Assembly: GCA_020025575.1 (NCBI GenBank)
Contig: JAHHRW010000007.1
Coordinates: forward strand, 1 to 64,000
Direction of reading: 5' to 3'
Source: Oscillospiraceae bacterium
GTDB lineage: Bacteria > Bacillota > Clostridia > Oscillospirales > Oscillospiraceae
Length of the DNA: 64,000 bases
The translations under genes were made by a program, and so were the position numbers. This document shows positions 43,220 to 51,730 of this stretch, one piece after another. Position 1 is the first letter of the stretch; every line of letters starts with the position of its first letter. Under the pieces are notes generated by a model. That model ran no database searches, had not been told where the DNA came from, and worked only from the letters and a program-made list of their open reading frames with translations.

Positions 43220-44050
43220 CTAGCCTTTTCCCAAATATGCTTCAATCACATCAGGATTGTTCTGAATCTGATCCGGAGTACCCTTTGCAATGATTTTTCC
43301 ATAATTGACCACCGCAATGGTTTCACACACACCCATGACCAGATTCATATCGTGTTCAATGAGCAAAATGGCTATGTGGAATGTGTCCCGAATACGACGA
43401 ATCTGCTCCATCAGCTCTGCTGTCTCACTTGGGTTCATACCCGCAGCAGGTTCGTCCAACAGCAAGACGGACGGTTTGGTTGCCAGCGCGCGTACGATCT
43501 CCAGACGGCGCTGGATTCCGTAAGGAAGGCTGCCAGCAGGCATTTCCGCCACCTCTGAAAGTCCCATAAATTCCAAAAGCTGCATGGCCTTTTCATTTGC
43601 CTTTTCTTCCTCTTTATAAAATCCCGGCAGGTGCAGCATGCTGCTTACAAACGAACAGCGGATATCGTGGTGCATGCCAACCTTTACATTGTCCAGTGCA
43701 CTCATCTGAGAAAACAGTCGGATATTCTGAAAGGTGCGGGCTACACCCATACGGTTCACATGCGCAGCAGATTTCCCCTTAATATCCACACCCTTTACCA
43801 AAACACAGCCGCGGGTAGGTTGATAAACACCCGTAAGCAGATTAAAAATCGTGGTCTTGCCGGCACCATTTGGCCCGATTAAGCCTGCGATTTCCGTTTG
43901 TCCGATGGTGATGTTGAATTCATCAACTGCAGTTAGTCCACCGAAATCAATGCCAAGATTCCGAACATCCAGAACAGGAGGTTTTCCCAGATCCTCTTCC
44001 CGTAAGAACGTATTACTGGGAATCTCCACCAGCCTTTTCTTGTTGCCCAT
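43220..44050 (-). CDS. livG: Branched-chain amino acid ABC transporter ATPase LivG
   Basis: 276 aa. Walker A GPNGAGKTTIFN, the LivG-type signature LPYGIQRRLEIVRAL, Walker B VLLLDEPAAGMNP and switch LLIEHDM. The ATG at 44050 (GGAGG 10 nt upstream) shares one base with the livM stop (TGATG). A longer frame of 31 codons lies inside livM and is rejected. Confidence 0.95.
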   Translation of the reverse strand: MGNKKRLVEIPSNTFLREEDLGKPPVLDVRNLGIDFGGLTAVDEFNITIGQTEIAGLIGPNGAGKTTIFNLLTGVYQPTRGCVLVKGVDIKGKSAAHVNRMGVARTFQNIRLFSQMSALDNVKVGMHHDIRCSFVSSMLHLPGFYKEEEKANEKAMQLLEFMGLSEVAEMPAGSLPYGIQRRLEIVRALATKPSVLLLDEPAAGMNPSETAELMEQIRRIRDTFHIAILLIEHDMNLVMGVCETIAVVNYGKIIAKGTPDQIQNNPDVIEAYLGKG

Positions 44051-45126
44051 CAGCTTTCCGCCTCCTTCCTCTGTCCAAGAAATCTTTTCATAACACCGCA
44101 GTTTGATGCCAACTGAATCCAGTTCTTTGCCTGAGGCGACCAAGTAAAGAGCATCACAACAATCAATACTATCGCATACATAATCATTCTGTAATCATAT
44201 AGACTGCGCAGCATCTCCGGGAGGATGTACAGAAGTGTTGCAGAAACAACGCTGCCAAATATATTGCCCATGCCGCCCAAGACGACAAACACCAAAATAT
44301 TGATGGAAGTGGTGAAGTCAAACTTCGATGCCGTAATTGCAGAATAATTCAGTCCATATAGTGCCCCTGCCGTACCGGCAAGAAACGCAGAAACCACAAA
44401 CGCCTTGATTTTAAAGGAAAAAACATTCAATCCGACAGATTCCGCCGCAATCCGATTATCTCGAATCGCCATGATAGCACGCCCTTCTTTGGAATGAATC
44501 AGATTTAACACCACAATCAGCGTAAAAATAATCAAAGCAAATCCGACACCAAAGGTGGCAATTTTTTCTACCCCCGTGGTACCCATTGGGCCATTTAGAA
44601 TCATTTTACCGGCAGGCTCCATATGGATATTGCTTGCATCCAATGCAAAATGCAAACCACTGGAATCTGTGCCAATGTATAGATTCCCAATGATATTTTT
44701 CAATATTTCTCCAAATGCAAGTGTTACAATGGCCAGGTAGTCACCCTGCAAACGCAGTACAGGGATGCCAATGATGCCGCCGGCAATTCCTGCCATAACG
44801 CCGCCGCACACCATGGCAATCAGCAGACGAACAATATCGTTACCAACCATATTTCTCAGCGACGCTGCAACCACAACGCCTGTAAAGGCTCCAACTCCCA
44901 TAAACCCTGCATGGCCCAGACTCAGTTCCCCGGAAACACCCACCACCAGGTTCAGTGAAACCGCCAATACAATATAAACACAAATGGGAATCAGCTGGCC
45001 CTTAACCGAGCTTTTCAGCATTCCCATAGAACTCAGCAACTGCATAACAATGAACGCAGCGGTTACCAGCACAAACGTTTTCAGATTGCTGCTGCGATGT
45101 TTTCGAGTTAAGTTTTTTCTCATCAT
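44050..45126 (-). CDS. livM: Branched-chain amino acid ABC transporter permease LivM
   Basis: 358 aa with about nine or ten hydrophobic segments. LNLVVGVSGELSLGHAGF and VTLAFGEILKNI are diagnostic for LivM. It forms the membrane channel with LivH. It begins at ATG 45126 or the adjacent ATG 45123, after AAGGTGG, 6 bp past livH. Confidence 0.94.
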   Translation of the reverse strand: MMRKNLTRKHRSSNLKTFVLVTAAFIVMQLLSSMGMLKSSVKGQLIPICVYIVLAVSLNLVVGVSGELSLGHAGFMGVGAFTGVVVAASLRNMVGNDIVRLLIAMVCGGVMAGIAGGIIGIPVLRLQGDYLAIVTLAFGEILKNIIGNLYIGTDSSGLHFALDASNIHMEPAGKMILNGPMGTTGVEKIATFGVGFALIIFTLIVVLNLIHSKEGRAIMAIRDNRIAAESVGLNVFSFKIKAFVVSAFLAGTAGALYGLNYSAITASKFDFTTSINILVFVVLGGMGNIFGSVVSATLLYILPEMLRSLYDYRMIMYAIVLIVVMLFTWSPQAKNWIQLASNCGVMKRFLGQRKEAES

Positions 45127-45132
45127 TCCACC

Positions 45133-46014
45133 TTACACTTTCTCTTGCACCGTCTTACCCAGCAGTCCAGAGGGTTTGACCAGCAGAACCAGAATCAGAA
45201 CAGTGAAAACAATTGCATCACTGAACTGTGTGGATAAATATGCTTTGCTGAGCGTTTCGATAATACCAAGCAAAATGCCACCCAGCATTGCACCGGGTAT
45301 AGAACCGATACCGCCGAGAACCGCTGCGGTAAACGCCCGGATGCCGGGCATGGAACCGGTGGTGGGCATCAGCGTGGGAACCGTGCTGCAAAGCAGAACA
45401 CCTGCCAACGCCGCAAGCGCAGAACCAATGGCAAATGTGGCAGAAATGGTGCGATTTACAGGAATACCCATCAACTGGGCAGCATCCCGGTCTTCACTCA
45501 CCGCACGCATGGCTTTACCCATCTTTGTTTTGCCTGTGAACAGGGTCAGCGCAAGCATAATTACAATGCTCGCTGCAATGGTAATTAACACTTCACCCGT
45601 AATTACCAGCCCCCCACCGAAGATTTTCAGAGGCTCCATGGAAACGATGCTGGTATAATTCTTGGGCGCACTGCCCCAGATCAACTGTGCAGCATTTTGC
45701 AGAAAATAACTAACGCCGATGGCTGTAATCAGCACAGCCAGACTTGGTACACCTCTCAGGGGTCTATACGCCAGAGCCTCGATGGTAATTCCCAAAAATG
45801 TACATACTGCCATCGCAATAACAAGACCCACAAGAGGATGCAAGCCCAAATAATTTGTAGCGCAATAGGACATATATGCGCCAATCATAATGACATCACC
45901 ATGGGCAAAGTTCAGCATCTTTGCAATGCCATAGACCATCGTGTAACCAAGGGCAATGATGGCATAGACACTGCCAATGCTGATGCCGTTGATTAAGTAT
46001 TGCAGAAAGTTCAC
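45133..46014 (-). CDS. livH: Branched-chain amino acid ABC transporter permease LivH
   Basis: 293 aa, about eight TM segments. The N-terminus NGISIGSVYAIIALGYTMVYG with LNFAHGDVIMIGAY is the LivH signature; the EAA-like stretch is AVSEDRDAAQLMGI. The start codon is GTG at 46014 with AGGAGAGG upstream. A structured spacer separates it from livK. Confidence 0.95.
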   Translation of the reverse strand: MNFLQYLINGISIGSVYAIIALGYTMVYGIAKMLNFAHGDVIMIGAYMSYCATNYLGLHPLVGLVIAMAVCTFLGITIEALAYRPLRGVPSLAVLITAIGVSYFLQNAAQLIWGSAPKNYTSIVSMEPLKIFGGGLVITGEVLITIAASIVIMLALTLFTGKTKMGKAMRAVSEDRDAAQLMGIPVNRTISATFAIGSALAALAGVLLCSTVPTLMPTTGSMPGIRAFTAAVLGGIGSIPGAMLGGILLGIIETLSKAYLSTQFSDAIVFTVLILVLLVKPSGLLGKTVQEKV

Positions 46015-46034
46015 TTAGACTACCTCTCCTTCTC

Positions 46035-46129
46035 GGCACCCAATGACGGGAGCCTATCCGTTAGGTTCCTCTCATCGACTACCGCAGTCTTCTGTCCGGC
46101 TGCCGGGCAGGTTGAGCCTGCCCGATGCC
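46035..46129 (-). ncRNA. Structured RNA element between livK and livH
   Basis: On the minus strand an outer stem GGCAUC/GGUGCC (46124-46129 with 46035-46040) closes three hairpins: GGGCAGG/CCUGCCC (46117-46123 with 46105-46111), GACU/AGUC (46086-46089 with 46077-46080) and GGAACCUA/UAGGCUCC (46062-46069 with 46049-46056, one G-U). It has no T-run. It may set livK mRNA stability or be an unknown cis-element. I recognise no known family. Confidence 0.4.
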
Positions 46130-46142
46130 ATTCATTGCAAAA

Positions 46143-47282
46143 TCACTCAGCACTTACATACACACCGTTTTGAATCACTACCGCCATAGGAGCCTTGGAT
46201 ACTGCACCGGATGCATCCCATGTCATACCGGAACCGGTCAGGCCGTCAAAGGTCATGGATGTAAACTCTGCCTTCAGTTTCTGGCTAACTTCCTCAGGGC
46301 TCATATCTGGGGTAACGCCGGCTTGGGTGCAAGCCTGATAAACGGCATAAACCGCATCATATGCATCTGCAGCAAACTGATTGGGGACAGTATCATACTT
46401 TTCGGTGTACTTCTTGACAAAGCTCTGGGTTCTTTCATCGGCACCATCTGCAGCGAAGGGTGTCAGCAGCATCAGACCTTCTGCCAACGCAGGATCGAAT
46501 CCCTCTGTAGCAAGGATTCCATCCATACCATCACAGCCAAAGAAGGTAGGCTTGTATCCAATCTTATTGGCATACGACAGAACCTGCGCCGCCTCTGTTG
46601 CATAGAAGGGCAAAAACACCAGATCTGCACCCGCGGCCTGACACTTGGTTACCTGCGTGGACAGGTCAGATTTGTTTGCAGATGTAAATGCCTCTGTGCA
46701 TACAACATTCAAGCCCTTGGCCTCAGCCTCAGATGTAAAGGTCGAAAATACACCGGCAGAATATAGGTCAGAAGAATCATAAATCACACCGATGACTGCA
46801 TCTGGGAAGTGTTCTGCAAAATAGTCAGCAGATGCAACACCTTGGTTGGGATCTGTAAAACAAACTTGGAACACATTGTCACCGGGCTTGATGACATCAG
46901 CACCGGATGCAGAAGGTGTCAGCATAAACATGTTATCCGCTGCGCACTCTGGTGCAACTGCATTTGCAGAACCCGTAGTGGTTGGTCCGACCATAACGTG
47001 CATTCCCCAGTCTTTCAGGGTATTATAAGCATTTACAGCTTTTTCCACGTCACCCTCATCATCCTGAGAGTTCAGTTCAAGCTGCAGCCCCCCTTTGGCA
47101 TTCAGTTCTTCGATCGCAATTTCCATGCCATACTGGACGGCATTTCCATACACGGCATTCGATCCAGTCAGAGGACCGGATGCACCGAGTTTCATGGCAG
47201 TCGCTTCGCCGTTACCGGAACACCCAGCAAATGTCGTTGCCATCATGGCCGCTGCGAGGATCATTGTTACAACCTTTTTCAT
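46143..47282 (-). CDS. livK: Branched-chain amino acid-binding lipoprotein LivK/LivJ
   Basis: 379 aa. The lipoprotein signal MKKVVTMILAAAMMATTFAG is followed by Cys (lipobox FAGC), so the protein is membrane-anchored on the outside. The type I periplasmic-binding fold (Peripla_BP_6) shows in KLGASGPLTGSNAVYG and the ligand region around VGPTTTGSANAVAP. GGAGAG lies upstream of the ATG. It is the first structural gene of the liv operon, behind the attenuator. Confidence 0.95.
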   Translation of the reverse strand: MKKVVTMILAAAMMATTFAGCSGNGEATAMKLGASGPLTGSNAVYGNAVQYGMEIAIEELNAKGGLQLELNSQDDEGDVEKAVNAYNTLKDWGMHVMVGPTTTGSANAVAPECAADNMFMLTPSASGADVIKPGDNVFQVCFTDPNQGVASADYFAEHFPDAVIGVIYDSSDLYSAGVFSTFTSEAEAKGLNVVCTEAFTSANKSDLSTQVTKCQAAGADLVFLPFYATEAAQVLSYANKIGYKPTFFGCDGMDGILATEGFDPALAEGLMLLTPFAADGADERTQSFVKKYTEKYDTVPNQFAADAYDAVYAVYQACTQAGVTPDMSPEEVSQKLKAEFTSMTFDGLTGSGMTWDASGAVSKAPMAVVIQNGVYVSAE

Positions 47283-47317
47283 AATACTTCTCTCCTTAAA
47301 TAATTGCGTATTTATAC

Positions 47318-47350
47318 AAAAAAGGCGGTTGCGTTCATTCGCAACCGCCT
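47318..47350 (-). terminator. Attenuator terminator of the liv operon
   Basis: The minus strand forms AGGCGGTTGCG/CGCAACCGCCT (47340-47350 with 47323-47333), then TTTTTT. Its 5' arm GCGGUUGC can instead pair fully with GCAGCCGC at 47375-47382 (one G-U), an antiterminator inside the leader gene's last codons. Confidence 0.8.
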
Positions 47351-47367
47351 AAGTATACGATAACTTT

Positions 47368-47556
47368 CTATAAAGCGGCTGCAAAATAAGAGTTGATAAT
47401 CAATACCAACTCAATAATGTAAATAATAGCAAAAATGGACCCTGTCAGGCAGACAGAGTCCATTTCAAAACGCACGCAGGCAGAGGCAGCCGCTCCTGCT
47501 GTCACAGCAGAAGTGGGGTGATTATGATGATGCACAGAAGAAAAACGAGCATTCAT
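47368..47556 (-). CDS. Leader peptide of the liv operon (Ile/Leu/Val-rich attenuator peptide)
   Basis: 62 aa. A strong GGGAGG site lies 9 nt before the ATG. The peptide has a His cluster (HHHNHP) near its start and a middle part VRFEMDSVCLTGS. The C-terminal stretch IFAIIYIIELVLIIN has 10 of 15 residues Ile, Leu or Val, directly before AAAL and the stop. Ribosomes stalled on these codons would leave GCAGCCGC free to form the antiterminator. A ribosome reaching the stop would cover it and let the terminator form. This is classical ilv/leu-type attenuation, inferred from sequence. Confidence 0.75.
   Translation of the reverse strand: MNARFSSVHHHNHPTSAVTAGAAASACVRFEMDSVCLTGSIFAIIYIIELVLIINSYFAAAL
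47433..47465 (-). other. Hairpin inside the liv leader gene
   Basis: AAATGGAC(T)CTGTC/GACAG(G)GTCCATTT (47452-47465 with 47433-47445) is followed by TTTTG on the minus strand. It lies just before the Ile/Leu/Val codons. It could be the pause hairpin that synchronises polymerase and ribosome, or an additional terminator. Confidence 0.55.
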
Positions 47557-47586
47557 AATGACGCGCCTCCCAAGTAATTTGGTAAC

Positions 47587-47615
47587 ATTGTACTCCCATG
47601 GTGTACATTTGTCAA
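47587..47615 (-). promoter_or_regulatory. liv operon promoter
   Basis: -35 TTGACA (47610-47615), 17-bp spacer, -10 TACAAT (47587-47592) on the minus strand, close to consensus. Transcription would start near 47580, 24 nt before the leader peptide. Confidence 0.85.
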
Positions 47616-47673
47616 TTTGTTATTGTTCCTAAATTTAATATTCTGTTCACAAACATTTTGTACAGATTGCACA

Positions 47674-49047
47674 TCACCGTGCATCCAGATAATCTTTGCA
47701 AGCAAGAATTACATCCGAAACAATCGGCACACAGGTACTGGAGCCGGCACCGCCGTTTTCCACCACAGCGATAAATGCCAGAGGATATTCTTCATCCATG
47801 ACAAATCCCGCAAAGGTGGAATTGGGTTCCTTATCTCCGCCCACCTCTGCAGTTCCGGATTTGGCACACACAGATAGCCCCGGGAAATACCCATCTCCGT
47901 AAACCTGATAAACATTATTTCTCATCAGGGATTTCAATGTTTCAGCAGCATCCTGATTTAAAAGTTGTTCACTCATCGTGGTTTTCGCACGATAGCTGAC
48001 ACTGTTTCCAGAGGAAACCTCCGAAATGATATAAGGCTCAGCAGCCTTTCCGCCCCCGGCAATGGCACCCATAAATGTCATAAACCTGCAGGGGTTGACC
48101 AAGTCCAAGTGCTGACCGATGGCGCTCCACGCAACCTGCACCGGTGCAGCATTGTGGATATCAAACTTTCCGGTGGCTGTGGTGATACCATCAAATTCCA
48201 GAGAATCCGTAATATGGTATTTATCCACATAGGATTGCAGGCGATCTCCTCCCAAAACCTCTGATAACTGCGCAAAATAACAGTTACAGGATGCCGCCAG
48301 TGCCTGCTCAAGATCCATATCCCCATGTACCACCTTACATGTAACCTGATCCGCTCCCATATCATATTCGCCGGAACAATAGAATGTCGTATTCTCCGCA
48401 TCATCCAATTCTTCCAGAGCCGCAGCTGCGGTCACCAGCTTGAAGATGGAACCGGGTACATATGTTACCTGAGTAAAACGATTCAGATAGACACCCTCGT
48501 AAGCACCGCTGGAATCCCCATCAATATCCGGAACATCATCCGGATCAAAATTGGGCGTGCTGACAGCACAGAGGATCTCTCCGGTCTTGTAATTATAGGC
48601 TGCGACCGTGCCTCGGTAATCACCCATGGCCTCCAAAGCAACTTTCTGCAGTTCTGCAGAAATGGTCATCTTCGCCTTTCCGCCCAGTCCGGAATACGCA
48701 TATAAGCCATTGGCCAGACTGTAGCCCGCCATATCCTCTGCATAATGCGCAACCGTGGGAGCACTGATATATCCGTAACGATCACCCAGCCAATGAACCG
48801 TGGATTCCCGAATGGATACATCTGCAGAGTATTCCCATCCATCCAATGCAGAAAGCAATAACGCTCCATCTCGGTCTGTAACAACGCCACAGCCAATGTT
48901 GGTGCCATTATAAATGTGAGGATTCCCCTCAAAAACCACCCAATCACTGCCATCCTTGACAAACTGAACCACAAATATTGCCATGCCGCCAATCAAAATC
49001 AGCGCAAGCAGCAGTGCAATTGTGGTACGATGTGCAACTCGATTCAT
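47674..49047 (-). CDS. Penicillin-binding transpeptidase (class B, PBP2/PbpA-like)
   Basis: 457 aa. One N-terminal TM helix (TIALLLALILIGGMAIFVV), then an extracellular transpeptidase with SxxK (GSIFK), SxN (SCN) and KSGT (KSGTAEV). It crosslinks peptidoglycan. It is shorter than FtsI/SpoVD and lacks a PASTA tail, like PbpA partners of RodA. The start overlaps the ftsW-type gene's stop (ATGA), so the SEDS polymerase and its transpeptidase are co-made. Confidence 0.92.
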   Translation of the reverse strand: MNRVAHRTTIALLLALILIGGMAIFVVQFVKDGSDWVVFEGNPHIYNGTNIGCGVVTDRDGALLLSALDGWEYSADVSIRESTVHWLGDRYGYISAPTVAHYAEDMAGYSLANGLYAYSGLGGKAKMTISAELQKVALEAMGDYRGTVAAYNYKTGEILCAVSTPNFDPDDVPDIDGDSSGAYEGVYLNRFTQVTYVPGSIFKLVTAAAALEELDDAENTTFYCSGEYDMGADQVTCKVVHGDMDLEQALAASCNCYFAQLSEVLGGDRLQSYVDKYHITDSLEFDGITTATGKFDIHNAAPVQVAWSAIGQHLDLVNPCRFMTFMGAIAGGGKAAEPYIISEVSSGNSVSYRAKTTMSEQLLNQDAAETLKSLMRNNVYQVYGDGYFPGLSVCAKSGTAEVGGDKEPNSTFAGFVMDEEYPLAFIAVVENGGAGSSTCVPIVSDVILACKDYLDAR

Positions 49048-50753
49048 TCTGTCACCTCCCGATGTCGACGACGCATCCGAATGGCAAAGCTTGCATTCTG
49101 CCGGGTATCTGCCGCCTTAACAAAAGCGAGCAAGGCCCACGCTGAGATCATGCTGGAGCCACCATTGGAAACAAATGGGAATGTAACACCGGTAAAGGGC
49201 AACAAATCAAGGGTGCCCATTACATTCAAAATCGTCTGAATCAGCAGAATACTGGCCGCTGTACACGCGCCAATGGTATAAAAACTGCTGCGCCCCATAC
49301 TGGCAGAGCGAAGGCAAAACAGCGCCAATACAACAACACTCATTACCATCATCAGCGCCACCAGCAGTCCCCACTCTTCTGATACTGTGGCAAAGATGAT
49401 ATCCGTGTCACAGGCAAACATTGTCTTCATCCAACCATTACCTGCACCCAGACCAAAGAGACCACCAGAGCCGATGCACATTAGACTTCTGGTCTGCTGA
49501 AAGCCGCGATCCCAAGGATCTTCCCAGATGTGACGCCAAATGGTAAATCGACTCAGCGCATGTGGCGCAATCTTCACCGCAATGACACCTGCAAAGCCCA
49601 ATGCCGAGCAAGCAAGTGCAATGGTACCCACCGATCCGGAACGCATATATGCAATAGACAAGAATGCAGTAAAGAAAACCAGCGCGGTTCCAAAGTCATT
49701 CATGAGCGCAAGTAAACCGCACAGCACCGCAGAATATACAATGAACATAATGAGGTTCCGTTTCTGCATGATTCGATCCATGGTGGAAGCGCCCGCAAAG
49801 ACAAAACACACTTTTGTCAGCTCCGAAGGCTGGATCGAATATCCGCCAATAAACAGCCAGTTTTTTGCGCCATAGATTTCTTTGCCAAAGATCAGCGTAA
49901 TGACCAAAAATCCAACACCTGCAATGGTTGCAAGATACCGCATTTTCTTTGCACGCTCCAAATCTCGCAAAGACCAGCCTATAAACAGGAATGCAGCTAA
50001 TCCGCCGAACATCGCAACCAATTGCTTTAAGGATTCTCCCGGCACCGTGCCGGCAATCACATTCATACCCATGGTGCAGAGCAAAAACGCAATCGTTTCT
50101 ACCTCAAACGCAGATCTGCGTATACAGGCATAGAACAGCAGTAGGCTCCACTGAGCAATCATCAACCCACTGTAGCCAAGAATGATCCGATCGGCCGCCT
50201 CTGGGGTTCCGTTGAGCAAAAACGCAAGGCAGCAAAGCGCCTGAAACAGGGTCAGCAGCACCAGATTCAGAAATGTGGTAAAACCGCTGGATGCTTTCGT
50301 CCGAAGCAGCGCCAGACGCTGCTCTTGCCGCGCGCTGATGGGCTCGAGTGACATCTCAAGGCCACCAATCTCAATCACATCATCCGGCTCTAGGGCATAA
50401 ATCTGTACCTTTTTGCCGTTGACTTTCACGCCGTCTTTACTGGCCGCATCCGTAATGGTCCAACTGCCGTCATCATATCGTGTTAATACAGCATGGTTTC
50501 TAGAAATTGTGGGAAGATCAATGACAATATCACTTCTCTTACTTCGTCCAATTACATTTTCCCAGTGCGTCACCGGCAAGGAATTTCCATCGGTCAGACG
50601 CAGCCACGCCCAGATTTCCGGTTCCCGCCGAAAGGACAACAATGGTTTGGCACACCGCCAAAGAAGAATTACCATCAAAACAGGTGCCACATACCGCAGA
50701 ATTGCGATATACACATTGGTAAAATCAGCAGGCAGTCCGCTCAGTATTGTCAT
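49044..50753 (-). CDS. FHA-FtsW/RodA/SpoVE fusion (SEDS glycosyltransferase)
   Basis: 569 aa. A first TM helix (about 18-35) precedes a cytoplasmic FHA domain (about 45-140) with IGRSKRSDIVID, SRNHA and DGVKVNG. A SEDS polytopic domain of about ten TM helices follows, with WLFIGGYSIQPSELTK, NDFGTALVFF and PFVSNGGSSM. SEDS proteins polymerise glycan strands with a class B PBP, here the next gene. The FHA domain suggests control by a Ser/Thr kinase, but none lies in the window. GGAGG precedes the ATG. Confidence 0.92.
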   Translation of the reverse strand: MTILSGLPADFTNVYIAILRYVAPVLMVILLWRCAKPLLSFRREPEIWAWLRLTDGNSLPVTHWENVIGRSKRSDIVIDLPTISRNHAVLTRYDDGSWTITDAASKDGVKVNGKKVQIYALEPDDVIEIGGLEMSLEPISARQEQRLALLRTKASSGFTTFLNLVLLTLFQALCCLAFLLNGTPEAADRIILGYSGLMIAQWSLLLFYACIRRSAFEVETIAFLLCTMGMNVIAGTVPGESLKQLVAMFGGLAAFLFIGWSLRDLERAKKMRYLATIAGVGFLVITLIFGKEIYGAKNWLFIGGYSIQPSELTKVCFVFAGASTMDRIMQKRNLIMFIVYSAVLCGLLALMNDFGTALVFFTAFLSIAYMRSGSVGTIALACSALGFAGVIAVKIAPHALSRFTIWRHIWEDPWDRGFQQTRSLMCIGSGGLFGLGAGNGWMKTMFACDTDIIFATVSEEWGLLVALMMVMSVVVLALFCLRSASMGRSSFYTIGACTAASILLIQTILNVMGTLDLLPFTGVTFPFVSNGGSSMISAWALLAFVKAADTRQNASFAIRMRRRHREVTE

Positions 50754-50792
50754 TTCTCCACCTCCTGAAGATTATCTTTTGTAAACATATAC

Positions 50793-51623
50793 TCATTCCT
50801 TCATAAGCCCGCGCAAAAGGGCAATTTCCGCAGCATAGCCCGGAAGCTCGTTGGGGGTCTCTAAAATCATGGGCTTGTCCCGAAGCAAAGGATGATTCAC
50901 AATGGCCTCAAAGGTTTCCTTCCCCAAATATCCCTGACCAATACACTCGTGGCGGTCCTTGTGCGAAGCCATTGGATTCTTAGAGTCATTCAGGTGAAGC
51001 GCCTTGAGCCGCTCCAAGCCAACGACCCGGTCAAACTCTGCAAGCACACCATCTAAATCATGGACGATATCGTATCCACCATCCCAAACATGACAGGTAT
51101 CCAGACACACGCCAACCTGATTCGATCCAACCGCATCAATGATCTGTTTCAATTCCTCAAATCTACCGCCGACCTCGCTGCCCTTTCCGGCCATAGTTTC
51201 CAGCAGGACAGTAACGGGATACCCAGGCTCCAGAGCACGTTTTAGCGCCCCTGCAATCTGGTCGATTCCGGCCTCTATCCCCTGACCCACGTGAGAGCCG
51301 GGATGAAAGTTATAGTATTGTCCCGGGAGCGCTGCCATGCGCTCCAGATCCTCTTTCAAAACATCCGAGGCAAAGTGGCGAGCCTCCGGGTCAGCAGTAC
51401 ATAGATTCATGGTATAACTGCCATGCGCAACCAAAGTCCCGAACTCCAGTTCTTTCAGCAGATCCATAGCTTTTTCGCAATCCAGAAGATCTACCGGCTT
51501 TGCCTTGGAGCCTCTGGGATTACGTGTAAAAAATGCAAATGTATTGGCACCGATTTTGCGTGCCGTCTTCACCATCTCCACATTGCCTTTGCTGGAAGAA
51601 AGGTGACATCCAATGTATAACAT
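50793..51623 (-). CDS. nfo: Endonuclease IV (AP endonuclease)
   Basis: 276 aa. Zinc-dependent base-excision repair enzyme. The N-terminus MLYIGCHLSSSKG and metal-site motifs NFHPGSH, LLETMAG, CLDTCHVWDGGYD, HLNDSKNP and HECIGQG are all present. I chose the ATG at 51623 with GGAGG 10 nt upstream; an earlier in-frame ATG adds eight residues. It is divergent from the WYL regulator. Confidence 0.95.
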   Translation of the reverse strand: MLYIGCHLSSSKGNVEMVKTARKIGANTFAFFTRNPRGSKAKPVDLLDCEKAMDLLKELEFGTLVAHGSYTMNLCTADPEARHFASDVLKEDLERMAALPGQYYNFHPGSHVGQGIEAGIDQIAGALKRALEPGYPVTVLLETMAGKGSEVGGRFEELKQIIDAVGSNQVGVCLDTCHVWDGGYDIVHDLDGVLAEFDRVVGLERLKALHLNDSKNPMASHKDRHECIGQGYLGKETFEAIVNHPLLRDKPMILETPNELPGYAAEIALLRGLMKE

Positions 51624-51702
51624 ATTTTTAGTACCTCCATTTTGCATATCATAACATCTTCATGCAAAAAAATCAAACTATAGTACAAATCTTGAATTTC
51701 AT

Positions 51703-51720
51703 GTGATATAATCCTATCAC
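51703..51720 (+). promoter_or_regulatory. Palindrome over the -10 of the WYL regulator gene
   Basis: GTGATA/TATCAC (51703-51708 with 51715-51720) overlaps a TATAAT at 51707-51712, 19 bp before the start codon. This is a natural place for autoregulation. Confidence 0.45.
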
Positions 51721-51730
51721 GAGGTGAAGA

